Positions 43,701-55,700 of a stretch of 64,000 nt of DNA are shown one piece after another (the stretch's first letter is position 1; every line of letters begins with the position of its first letter). The notes beneath the pieces are model-generated. The model was not told the origin of the DNA. It searched no databases and saw nothing but the letters and a program-made list of their open reading frames with translations. The translations under genes and the position numbers were made by a program. The stretch is from Hippopus hippopus (lineage: Eukaryota > Mollusca > Bivalvia > Cardiida > Cardiidae). The stretch covers positions 26,334,122-26,398,121 of the forward strand of contig OX328101.1 in NCBI GenBank assembly GCA_946811185.2, in the 5' to 3' direction.

Positions 43701-46700
43701 ATTATTTCAAAATCTGACCAGCAGTTTCAGAGGAGAAGATTTTTAAAGAATTTCTTAGAAAATTCCATTTGGTTGCCATGGCAACCAGAGTTTTTGATGG
43801 AATCAAATTCTGTGAACAATTTTTAAAAAAGACTTCCCAAGGAATATTCCAGCCAAGTTTGGTCCAAATTGGCCCAGCGGTTTAGTAGGAGTTGATGTTT
43901 AAAGAATTGTTGACGACGCACGACGTATGACGAACAACAGGTGATCCTAAAAGCTCCCCTTGAGCACGTTGTGCTCAGGTGAGCTAAAAAAGTAGAAAAG
44001 CTTTCAGTAGCCTTCTTCTGCAAGGTCTTTAAACACAGGACTATGCGTTAAAGGGTTAGGAGAAATTTGGGCACTTTTCCTCAAATTCTAATTTTGCATC
44101 CACATCATTGGAAATTTTGTGAGATATTGAAAAATTGAGGCAATTTATTAAAGGAAGTACTCATGAAGAACAATTTCTCTTTTTGCCACAATGTTTTCAA
44201 TAATGGCTATCTGCAAGACACAGTAATTTGTTTGCATCTGATAACATGTTCAGCTTTTGCCGAACAATCTCCATTACTTGCAACCTTGATAACATAGGCT
44301 TTTGAAAATAGTGTTGAAAAAGAAGAAAATGCTGGAATCCTGTATTTGCTATTTCTCCAATATGTTTTTATACATTTTCAGAGACAAATTTCTTCTTTTT
44401 AGCCAAAATTTGTTATCTGCAAAGGCTATTTAAATTTGGACAAGTAAAACATTTGTTGTGTAGTAGAGACTTAAATGTTCTATTGGCTTATGAAAAAGAC
44501 TATAAGATGAATCTACAAAATATCTGATTTGGGCTGTAGCTCCCATTGAAAAGGTTGTCAAGGAAGCTTGGTGTCTCTCTGCAACTGTTGCTAACATCAA
44601 ACAGATATTTGTTTCAAGCCTTCCTGTCAGTTCAGATGTTTTCATCCTATTGGAAAAACTTTAAGAAATCATTATCTTGACAGTTTCCTTCTTTACATTA
44701 AAGGAGAAAAAAAACATGGTGTTCAAAAAGATAAATTGTTGATTTAGTTCAGATATTTATGATTTTTCAGTTTTTGGTAAATTTTGCATTTCATATGAAC
44801 AAAAAACACCCTGGATTTAACTCAGGAATTAATATATTGTTTCTTCCAGAGAGATGCAGGGTGTTTTTTGTTCATTTCAAAATGGATTTTTTTTTCCAGT
44901 ATATTTTTACAGTATTTAATTTTGATAACATAGAATTTGCCATTTGACAGATTATTGAAAAATTGGATGTTTCTCTAGTGAGATGGAAAGTTGTGTTTTA
45001 TGCTAAAAATACATACCGTATTTTCAGTTGGAGGATATTGCAAAATATAAGTTTAATCTCAAAACAGTACATTTTGAAAACAAAAGTGATTTTGTTGAAT
45101 TTTGTGTTTAATGCAGGATAAACATACCAACCTCAGTTGATCGTTGGACGATGACATCGTGCATTGTGAGAAATTGCATGAATGAGCAGTTAATCCATTT
45201 GCTGCAATGTCTTTACATATCTTCATGTATATAAACCAAAATTCACTTGAGTCATCCATAATATACAAAGATATTTTCATAGTTTGATTGTTTCAGGATA
45301 GAATTAGATAATACCAAATTGAAATCTTGTATATCAACATTAAATTGTGAAAAAAAAAATCCAGTCTCAAAATCTTTAGCTGTGAAGTAAAACCGTTACA
45401 ATGTCTAGATCTCGTGCGAGCACAAATTTTGCTGGTGGGTTATATTTGCCCATGATAAATAAGGATAGACCTATAACAGGATTTAGATTTAGTGGTTTGA
45501 GTAAATCTTGGGGTGAGTTTAATTTTACGATTTCTTTATTTGGAATAAACGCTTCAACAGAAAGCGGAACTTGGACTTGTACATGTATTATTGCAAACAA
45601 AAACTTTGATTGGGGTCAAATGAATGATTTGTCAGTGAAAGGGTAGAAACCAGTTTTCAAAAAAATCACATCTTTGATTAAAGATACTATAGTATTCATT
45701 TTCAGTCAATGATAACCCAATTTACAGAACTTTGTTACTTGTTGTTAGCTTAATAAATTAGCAGTAACTTTGGCCCTAAATAATGAAAAAAAAAAACCTT
45801 TCAGATTTGTCTCTAGAAACAAATCTTGGTCAGGAGAAAATTATGTCGGGTCATAATTATAAACAACGAGGGAAAGTCATGATATGTTAATGCTAGAGTC
45901 ATTTGCATACCCCTGTCTAGAAATAGATTTCAATGAGAAACTCATCTCCTTGCAGGATCATGTATTTTTCCATTCTTTCAGCAATCCTTTACATTTAAAC
46001 GCTTATTGTTATGCACATATACTGAATTTACATTTCTGCTGTCTTTGAAATCATTCCTCTGCACTCTCAATATAAAATTCCGACATCATCGAGTGATTTG
46101 GTGTTGAGTTCTTGTGACCTTGATTGTTGCAACAGCATACCAGTATAGGGTATTTCTTGCTTGCTGCATGAATATACAAGGCAAATGTTGTACACAGTCA
46201 TGTGACAAGCATCATGCGATATCCTTGGTTGAACAAGGGGATTGCCACAAAATCCAGAATCTCATTTTCTGTCTGTCGTAATCTATATACCAGAGGTAAT
46301 ATTTGTCATGAAGCCACAAGAATGACTCCAGTTTGATAAATTATCAATAGAATGGGTTATATTTGTCTTGTCTTGAAATGAATATTGTAATCTTTAATTA
46401 AAATTCTTTCTTCCTAGAAAATGAATTAATTGAATGAGAATACAAGGTACAATGTAATATGATACAACATCTGTTAGTCTTACCATAGTCTCAACAAAGT
46501 TTACTTTGAATTCTGAGCCTGATATTCTGGTTTGCAGACGGAAAAAAAGATGTCGGGGTTAACATATTTAGCTTTCTTGAGAAAGAGGGAATGAGATTGT
46601 AAGCCAAAATGCTTGGGTTGTTGTGTTGGATATATCATCTCAGGCAGAAGCATCTTCAATCACAAGTGGTTTTTTTTTTATTATTATCCCCGGCCAAAGC

Positions 46701-49700
46701 GGAGGGATATAGTTTTAGCATTGTCCGTCCTTCCTTCCTTCCATCCATCCGTCCGTCCGTCCGTCCTTCTGTCCATCCGTCCGTCCGTCCGTCGGGGACA
46801 ACATCTCCAATACCATTGGACAGAATTTTGTGAAACTTTATACATGTGTACAATAACCTATTCCGCCGATATAGCTTTTTTCTTTTTTCGATTCGATGCA
46901 AAATAGCCGACTGGGAGCGATTTTGAGTTACGCAGTCGCGTAAATTTTTGAAAAGGTCTTTTTCGGCGGGGATATCATTTCAATGAAATTTCTTGTTTTC
47001 TTTATTTTTATCTTACTGTAGAATCAAATAAAGTTTGAGTCAGGTTGGGCATTATATACTTGTTAATCTTAACAGTTAGTCTAGCCTTTGAAAGAACCTA
47101 AAACATTGTGGCAAAGGAAGAAAATGCTGAAACCAGCATATATCCTTTTCTCAGAATGTTTACCACTTATATATTGACAAATATGAGCCATATTAAATTT
47201 GTTGTTTACAGAATTTAATACTTTCAGTTCTGACATGCCTAAAATTTTGTTGTCTTCACTCTTGTAAAGGTAAATAAAAGTACACTGGTACATCTGTTCA
47301 CAAACAGTAGATGAACGTGTTTATATTACTTATATCTTGTAAGCTTTTAAATATTAATGTTGCCTCCTTTAGTTAATGTAATTAATATCATAAGTATGTC
47401 TTGAAATAATTGGCTTACCTGATTGGTTGTCAGTCATTAAATTATTGTTACCATTAGTAACTAATTATCAGCAAGAGATACTCGTAAAATAAACTTAGAG
47501 TTTTATTTTTTTACTGGTAGATGGCTGCTATATGTGACTTTCTGTCTTCTTATAAATCTAAAGGATATTATATAGAATGATGATTAGTAAGTTAGACAAA
47601 AATTATGTACATTTTAGTTATTGAACTCTTTTCCCGTACGACAAAATTTTAGACTCTTCCAAATTGGGAGCATTTGCAGACGACTAATTAGATGTTGTCA
47701 AATGATTGGATTCTTCTCAAAAAGGGTAGAAAACTTGTGGGAAAAGGAGAAAATGCTGGTTACCAGCATTTTCTCCTTTTCCCACAATGTTTTCAAAACC
47801 CTTCTTTCACAGGGTCGTTAAAACTCGGGAGTGTGTGGTAAAGGGTTAATCTTAGCTAAATGAATGAAATTTGATACTTGCTCTTGATTGAAAAAAAACG
47901 ATTTATTGCAATTTAACACAGTTTTTTTCCTAAATGTGAAACAAAATGTTTTACATTGTAGATGTAAGATAAGCAAGCATATTCTGTGTAGTCTAATCTT
48001 GATATATACTGTCAGTCTACACAATTACCAACAATACCCGGTTTTTACAACTCATGGAAAGAAGGCTTTTTAAAACATTGTGAGAAATGAAGAAAATGCT
48101 ACTTGATACTTGATTTGACCTACTGGTATTCACTGAGATTATCTTCACATTTGAAAAAAAAAAAAGAGTTTTTTTTTGGGGGGGGGGGGGCATACTGATG
48201 CGTACTGTATGAAAATTTATTGCCTAGCAGACTTGTAATGATTTAAAGTCTCTGTCATAATTAACTGAAATATTTTGTTATTTGCCAGAAAGCATTATGA
48301 AAACTAACAAAATTTTTAGAGAGTATTTTCTGAATTATTAACATCAAAATGTATTTAAGTAAGTACATTTATAAAAGCGCTTCTTTTTAGAATGTCTATG
48401 AAATAAAAACTTATTTTCTAGTTGTATTTTTATCTATTCAGATGCCACAAAGAAAGCCTCTATACCACCCAGTCGGACTGGGTCAAGGATCGCTGCACCC
48501 ATTGCCATGGCAACAGGGGTCAGTCTACTGGATGACCTTGTACCATCTGCACACACCCCTAAATCAGCCCCAAGCCCAAGTCAGAGAAACAGTCCAGTTC
48601 AGCCTGAGTAAGTATTGTTGATGTGATGGTTTATTTGATTCTTTGCAAGACAACAAAACTTTAGACTGGTCCAAATTGAAAACATTTGCAGACGACAAAT
48701 CAAATGCAGCTGAAATGACTGTATTTGCTCTTTTAGTAGGAAACTTTGTGGGAAAAGGAGAAAATGCTGGATACCAGCATTTTTTCCTTCTTTAATACTG
48801 TTTTCAAAATCTGTCCTCCAAGGGTGTCATCAGAACACAGACTTGACTGGTATAGGGTTAACTTCTTACCAAAAGGAGGCAAATTGTGATAAATCAGTAT
48901 TTTATCATTTCCCCATAATGTTTTAAACCCTTTCAAAGACAAATCACATCATTTGAGCAACATTCTTTGTATTGTCTGCCAATGCTTTGAATATGGACAA
49001 GTCTAATATTTTGTTGTCCATATAACCCATCACTATACTGATATACAAGTTTTAACAAGTTTTATGATATTCCAAAACATTGTGAAAAAGTGAGAAACTG
49101 GTAATATAAGAACACTACTCCTCTTTTCACAATGTTTACAGTTACCCCAGAAAAAAGTCTGTAGGAGATCCTTTGAAAATTGTAATAAAGTAGACAGTGA
49201 AACAGTATCAACATGAAATATGGTTATTTATCCTTGACCACACCATACCGAGCTTTAATGACCCTGAGGAGGAGGGCTTTTGAAAATGTTGTGAGAAAGG
49301 CAGAAAGTGCTGGTATCCTGCATTTTTTCCTTTCTCCACAATGTTTTCTGCTCTTTCATAGGAAGCCCATCATTTTAGCCAATCCTGGACTGTTGTCTGC
49401 TAGTGCTTTCAATTCAGGTTTGTCTAAAATTTGTTTGTTAGGTAGGGATAAATGCATACTGCATAGATACATGTGAAAATAATATTGAGAAAGGAGAAAT
49501 AGAGGGTATTTGTTTTTTTTTGGTGAAAGATAGAAATTTATTTCATCCAATGAACATCATCAGTAATATTTTCATGATTGGCACAGCCACTCGTGAAAAT
49601 ATTGTCGATGATGTTCAAGAGATAAGATAAATTTTGATCTTTCACCAAAAAAAACCAAATATTCTATTTATTTCATGCTTTTAACCCCTTTTTTGGGAGG

Positions 49701-52700
49701 ACTTCCATCAAAATCTAGTACAGTTGTTTTCTATAATTCCCTGTAGCATACCATCGTGGCATAACAATGCATTACAATATTACCGTATGTAAAATGCCAG
49801 AAATGTAGGCTAAATAACGACATAAATCCATCTGGTTTAATGGCATGGACTGTTTTACTAGGTAACTAGTGCATGGGAATTACTGTTTCTGTCTTCAATT
49901 GGAGAGTAAGAAAATAAAATTGGTATTTTTCACTGGTCATAACCATGAAATATCGAACAATATTTCACGTTATTTCTTGATAAATTACCGAAAAGCATGA
50001 AATAAAATAAGTTACTTCTCCATTTGCAACATTTTTAGCCTGACTTTTTTTGATGAAAATAGTGAGACTTTGTCATAGCCCTGTCACAGTCTGTATCTGT
50101 AAGAACTTTGACATTTTTTGATATCTGATCTATTACTTAACTCTTTACCAAACGACAAAATTTTGGACTAGACCAAATTGAAAGCATTTGCAGACAAAAA
50201 AATAAATGTAGCTCAAATGATGATTTCTTTCTTTAATATGGTAGAAAACATTGTGGGAAAAGGAGAAAATGCTGGTTACCAGCATTTTCTCCTTTTCCAA
50301 CAATGTTTTCAAAAGACTTCTTGTCCAGGGTCGTTAAATCTCAGGACTGTGTGATAAAGAGTTTATAATTTTTACTGAAATGTAGGCTTAGTATTTAACT
50401 ATCTAAAGGGGAACCCATAGAACAAGGGCAGGTAACTCTGAACATACTTTGTCACAAAAAGCCCTTTTCCAGACAATTGTGTGTTGACTCTGAAAAAGAG
50501 GGGTTTTGAAATAATTGTGGAAAAAGGAAGAAATTCTGGTAACAGTTTTCTACCTTCGCTAAGGCAAATCTCATCATTTGAGCTCTGGTCATATAATATT
50601 ATTCTTTATTATATACTTTGATATTGTCCCCATGTATTTGCACTGGATGAAAGTATGCAATATTTTTCCATATTGCATACTTTGATATTACATACTTTAG
50701 AGCTTTTTTCATGTGTGTTGCTAAGTACTGAACTATTTTAAACCCCGCCATTTCTCTGAATATCAAAATATGAACAGCTGCCATTATCAAAAATTTTATC
50801 GTTGGACATCACATTTTACGAACTTTTCAATGCATAGTTCTTATTAAATACATGAAAAATAAGCAGAATGTTTGCGTCCCGAATAACAGTCACCGCAACG
50901 TTATGAAAAATGTGTCTATCGAGCATGTTTATCGACGATGAAATTATTAAGCGATGAAAAAGGATCCTCGGTTGCCATCTTGTTTGTTTACATACCTTTA
51001 GCAACGGTGACGTCATCAAAAGCCAAAATTAAAAATTCCGCGAAAGCACGGTATGGCGACGAAACAAATTTCTCGTTGCTTTTTTAATAAATAAGACTAT
51101 TTTTGAAAAGGTATATCAACAAATTCGATGAAAATACTGTTAAATCATTGGAAATTATGTAAACAATATCAAAGTATATAATAAAAAGGTTATTGCACAT
51201 GTATGGGGATATATTATGTTGAACTCGTTCTTTCGGTGTAGTTGCCCTCGCAAGCTCGGGCAACTCTACCAAAATAACTCGTTCAACACAATATATCCCC
51301 ATACAAGTGCAATAACCTATAGTACTATAATATACTACTCACACTTTGATAGGGATCATTTAGATATTTCATACGGGTATATGTTACAAAATTACAGTTT
51401 TGCTTGAAAAAAATTCATTTCCTCAGATGGTTTATTTTGTCAGAGTGGCAATGTTTTATATTCAAAAACAACCTGATGCATGCCATACGTACATATGGGC
51501 TGAATTTAAGATAGTGATCCGTAGCAAATTTTGAGTAGTATGTTATGCTGTCAGTTTGGACTAATATTTAACATGTAGTTTAGAGCTAAGCTGCTCTTTT
51601 CAACTTAGAATTTTCATAAAAAAAAAAACCAACTGTAACCAATTGTTGTCACAAGTCTACAGTGCTCTTGTTTTAAAGTGGTGTGCAAGGGTTAGAAAAA
51701 ACGTTGTCTGTACTTGGTAACTTGTTAAGGGTTCCTGGCAAATTGGGTTAGAGTAACTTGATGGACTTGGAAAAAAGAAGATAGCTGCCTAATCAGATGT
51801 CCTGTTTTTTTTTTATCTCATTCTAGAAAAGAAAGGAGAAAAAAGTCGTAAGAATTTATTGTATGAATAATTAATTTATGATACTATTCAAGCATAAAAG
51901 TCAAGATTGACACCACAGATAAGTTAAGCCAGTAGTATGATATATTAGACAGTAACCGGTAGCTAAAGAAAAGAACCTATAAATAATGTAGTGTACTTGG
52001 AATTGTTTACATGTCTCAGTGGACATTCTAGCAGTTTTTAATTAGCCTCACTTTCACCTTCTCACCATCTTTATATCCCTGACCTAGAGAACAACATGAA
52101 ACACATCAAAGCTGATATTCATGAACCATTCAGATTGTTCTTATTCCTGCTTTCCAAGCTGTCACTGAGTCAATAGGAAACTTAAGAGCACCAAATAAAC
52201 CAGACATTTTCAGCTTAGAAATAAGAATCAATTAACTGCAATTTAAAGGGCTGTTTTTTTTTTATCCAGAAAGTCTCAACAAAGTGGACAACGTAGATCA
52301 AAGATCACACTGCACATTCTGTGCAGTCTGATCTTGATCTATACGGATTGCAAAAGCAAGTTTAGTTGAGAAGGGCTTTCTAGGTGTTAAAAAAAAATTA
52401 CCAGAAGTCTCAGCAAAGCTGACAGTGTAGATCAGAGATCAGACTGCATGTTCTGTGTAGTCTGATCTTGACCTACATAGGCTGCAAAAGCAAATGTAGT
52501 TGTAATAGGCTTACAGGTGATAAATATGCAAATCTACTTTAATTAAAGCATTCCAAGTAGTTCTAGGTTTGAATATATAGGTTTGCTGGAATTGTTCAGC
52601 TATGCATAAACAATGAAGTTGTTCCGCAGATTAAAGCTGTCAAGCTGGCAGAATAATTATTCCTAATTTCAGATAATTGAATATAATTATGTACTTTTGT

Positions 52701-55700
52701 CATGGTAGAAGAAACATACTGGAGGCCCTGAAATGCTTCTTTTTCTCCAATGTTTGGTCAGAATTTCTCACAAATTATGGTATAGAGGATCCAAGATCAT
52801 ACTACATGTTATAAGTTAGGTGGTTTGATCAACATTGACCATGGAAAATAAAAAAAAAATACAGTTTTATATCTTAAGGTTGAACAATTTAAGTATTTCC
52901 TGTTCTGGAAAAAGTTTATGTATAAAGTTTCCTTTCTAAGCTCTAAGGTCTTCCTCAGTCAGCTTTTAATCATAATTATCTCCCCAAGAAGTATCAAATT
53001 GCTTCATTAATTTTCTTTTTATGGTCAAAACAAAGTCCTTAAATTGCTTTAAGGTTTTAGAGATTTTTGTTTTCATTGTATGAGGAGCCCTTAACCTAAC
53101 TGGTAAGAATTCCATAATGATGAGTTTGAATGGGGGGGGGGGGGGGGGGAATGGCATCAAGTGCTGAAGTTTGAAAAAATGCAGGGAAAAAGCTGGAAAG
53201 AAATTTCACCTGGTATGATTTTCCACATGGGATGAATTGAATTTCATAGATATTATACTCAATATTCCATTTACTGCTGTTGCTGTCATACAAAAAATAC
53301 CCTGCAAGTGTCAAATTATATACAGAATTATTTATGAGTTTTGCTTGTCAATTACTAAGTTCATGTATCTCCTTTCTGTATTGACAATCTATCGTTCATC
53401 CTTTTGCCTATCTTTGTTCACCTATCATAAGGTTTACTATATGTGCAGACTGTAATCCTAACAACATGGCAGACATATTTATGTCAGTAAACAGAAAGGA
53501 GAGAAAAAAATCTAAAAAGATTTAACTACCGGTACATGTATTCTTTGTTATAAATAATAGTTTTTGTAATGTTCAAAAATTTTTTTATGGATATAAAAGT
53601 TTCTTGAGTATGGTAGATGTTGACCCTTTACCACACCCTTTACCTTCTTAGGAAGAAGCCTTTTGAAAACATTGTAAGAAAAGGAGAAAATGCTGGTTAT
53701 CAGCATTTTCTCCTTTTTCAACAAAGTTTTCTGCCTTTGCAAAGCCAAATTCCATAATTTGAAATAGACTTAATTTTTTGTCAGCAACTTCTTTAAATTT
53801 GGAACAGTCTAAAATGTTGTCACCTAGTGAAGAGTAAGAGCTCAAAACAAGTTAGCCAGTTTTGTCACATGGATATGGTTTTAAATACATCAAAATATTT
53901 TTTTATGTAATCTCAGCAGTTTACAAAAGCCTTACCCACTATCCCAGCTAGCACCTCTCAACAGATCGTTGACTTTAGATGCGATGAAACCAGGAGACAA
54001 AGTCAATACCCCACCTAGTACAGCTTGTGGTCATTCTAACGCCGGACAAGAACTTTGCTACCTCTGCCATCAGAGAGCTAGACGAAATATTCCTGTGTCG
54101 TTTTGTGAGGAACGGAAGAGAAGAGAGGAGGAGGAGGACAGACTGTTACAGCAGTATCAGTACATGAAGGATGCCGAAAATGTACTAAATGAACAGGTAT
54201 GATAGGAATCTGGACTGCCTTCAACTTAACTAAGTAGATTTATGCAAATTATTTGCACACGAAAAAGACTTATGCATGAAGCGTACAGCATTTCACAACA
54301 CAATGATGGGCTCTCACAACATTGCACAAGATATTCGTTCATTTGAGTAATCTTGGAAAGAAGGTAAATTGAAAAGATTGTTAAATAGCAAATGCGCGTA
54401 TATCAATGCCATCTGTCAATTTACATATATTATTGAAAGTGAAAGGGGGGGGGGGGCTGGGAAGGGAGTAAAATGAAAGAAGTATGTGGAGATGAATGCT
54501 CCCATAGCGTCTTTTTAGGAAAACCAAATTTTGTAGAGCATTTTATTTGCCAAAGCATATAATTATTAGCTCACCTGAGCACGAAGTGCTGAGGATGAGC
54601 TTTTGTGATCACTCACTGTCTGTCGGCATCCGTCATCCGTTCGTCCGTCCGTCCGTTCACATTTTTTTGTTTACACTCTAGCATCTACAATTTTTAACCA
54701 ATCAGCACCAAACTTGGTCAAAATATATATGACCATAAGATCTCGGATGAGTTTGATTATGGGTCTAATCAGACCAGAACGACTGGAGTTATTTGCCCTT
54801 GAATTAGAAAAATTGCTATATTTGGCTTTGTTTACACTCTAGCATCTACAATTTTTAACCAATCAGCACCAAACTTGGTCAAAATACTTATGACCATAAG
54901 ATCTCGGATGAGTTTGATAATGGGTCAAATCGGACCAGAATGACTGGAGTTATTTGCCCTTGAATTAGAAAGTTCTTTAGAATAGTTCTTTGTCTGGAGC
55001 ATAACTTTGTCAGCTCCAGTCCGATTGACTTGAAACTTGGCATTTGTGTTTGTTGCAATAATACGGAGTGCAGTGTGAAAGAACCATAACTCTACCTCGT
55101 ACTGTCTATGAGTTATTTCCCTTTGATCATCATTTTTACAGCATTTTCTGCTTGTCCGGAATATAACTTTGTCATCTCTTGCCTGAACATCTTCAAATTT
55201 GGTATGCATAATTGTTGAAAAATTACGGAGTGCAGTGCACAAGAACCATAACTCTTCCTAGCACGAATTTTGAATTATTCCCCCTTTGACCTTCATTTTT
55301 AGCTCCACTGGCCAAAGGCCAGCGGGCTTATGTCATGGCCCAGTGTCAGTCGTGCGTCTGTCAGTCCATCCGTGTGTGCGTCCATGCGTGCATTAACTTT
55401 TTTTTTTCAAACTTCTTCTTTTCTGAAACTACCCATCCAAATTTGATGAAACTTCACAGAAATGATCCTGCCATGATCCTCTTTAGAATTTCTTGAAAGA
55501 ATTTGATTCTTTCAAAAACTCTGGTTGCCATGGCAACAAAACTGAAAAATATTGAACATCTTTGAAAATCTTCTTGTCTGAAACCATAAGGCCCAGGGCT
55601 ACCAACTTTTGCATGTAGCTTTATCTAATGGACCTCTATCAAATTCCTTCATATTATAGCACTGGGGTCAAAATTGGCTCTGCCCCGGAGATCACAAGTT

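Larger units (their letters stand above)
21428..48441 (+). other. Intron 7 (27 kb)
   Basis: The largest intron, built largely from repeats listed separately. Stretches where nothing is recognised: about 22700-23450, 24500-25860, 27420-29270, 29380-30080, 32240-32800, 34680-35800, 36420-37110, 38810-39860, 41380-41620, 44480-44790 and 45650-46680. No nested gene was found on either strand. Confidence 0.75.
50032..51674 (+). mobile_element. Pearl/HINE-like family F copy broken up by other insertions
   Basis: Head tttttagcctgacttttttt at 50032. Body resumes after a MITE-1 with aggggaacccatagaacaag at 50407. The tail cacaagtctacagtgctctt is at 51651-51670. Between 50590 and 51600 lies unrelated sequence including a CpG-dense patch and a large palindrome. 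Confidence 0.6.
48608..53964 (+). other. Intron 8
   Basis: 5357 bp, carrying at least six TE insertions, a CpG-dense patch (50860-51070) and a run of 18 or so G residues near 53133. The stretch 51680-52180 and most of 52530-53600 hold nothing recognised. Confidence 0.75.

Noticed and set aside
46609..46906. Overlapping frames with PSVRPSVHP repeats
   Set aside because: Produced by the CCGT-type microsatellite of a family D element in several frames.
53129..53149. Long poly-G run as a regulatory G-quadruplex
   Set aside because: A simple homopolymer, like those at 48179 and 54445; length may be a sequencing or slippage artefact and nothing around it suggests function.
53946..53964. Earlier acceptor sites for exon 9 at 53945 and 53950
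   Set aside because: The first gives an immediate stop in phase; the second shifts the frame away from the CGH/CYLCH coding sequence.
54925..55242. 105-codon minus-strand frame
   Set aside because: Lies wholly in the core units of a pearl-like element.
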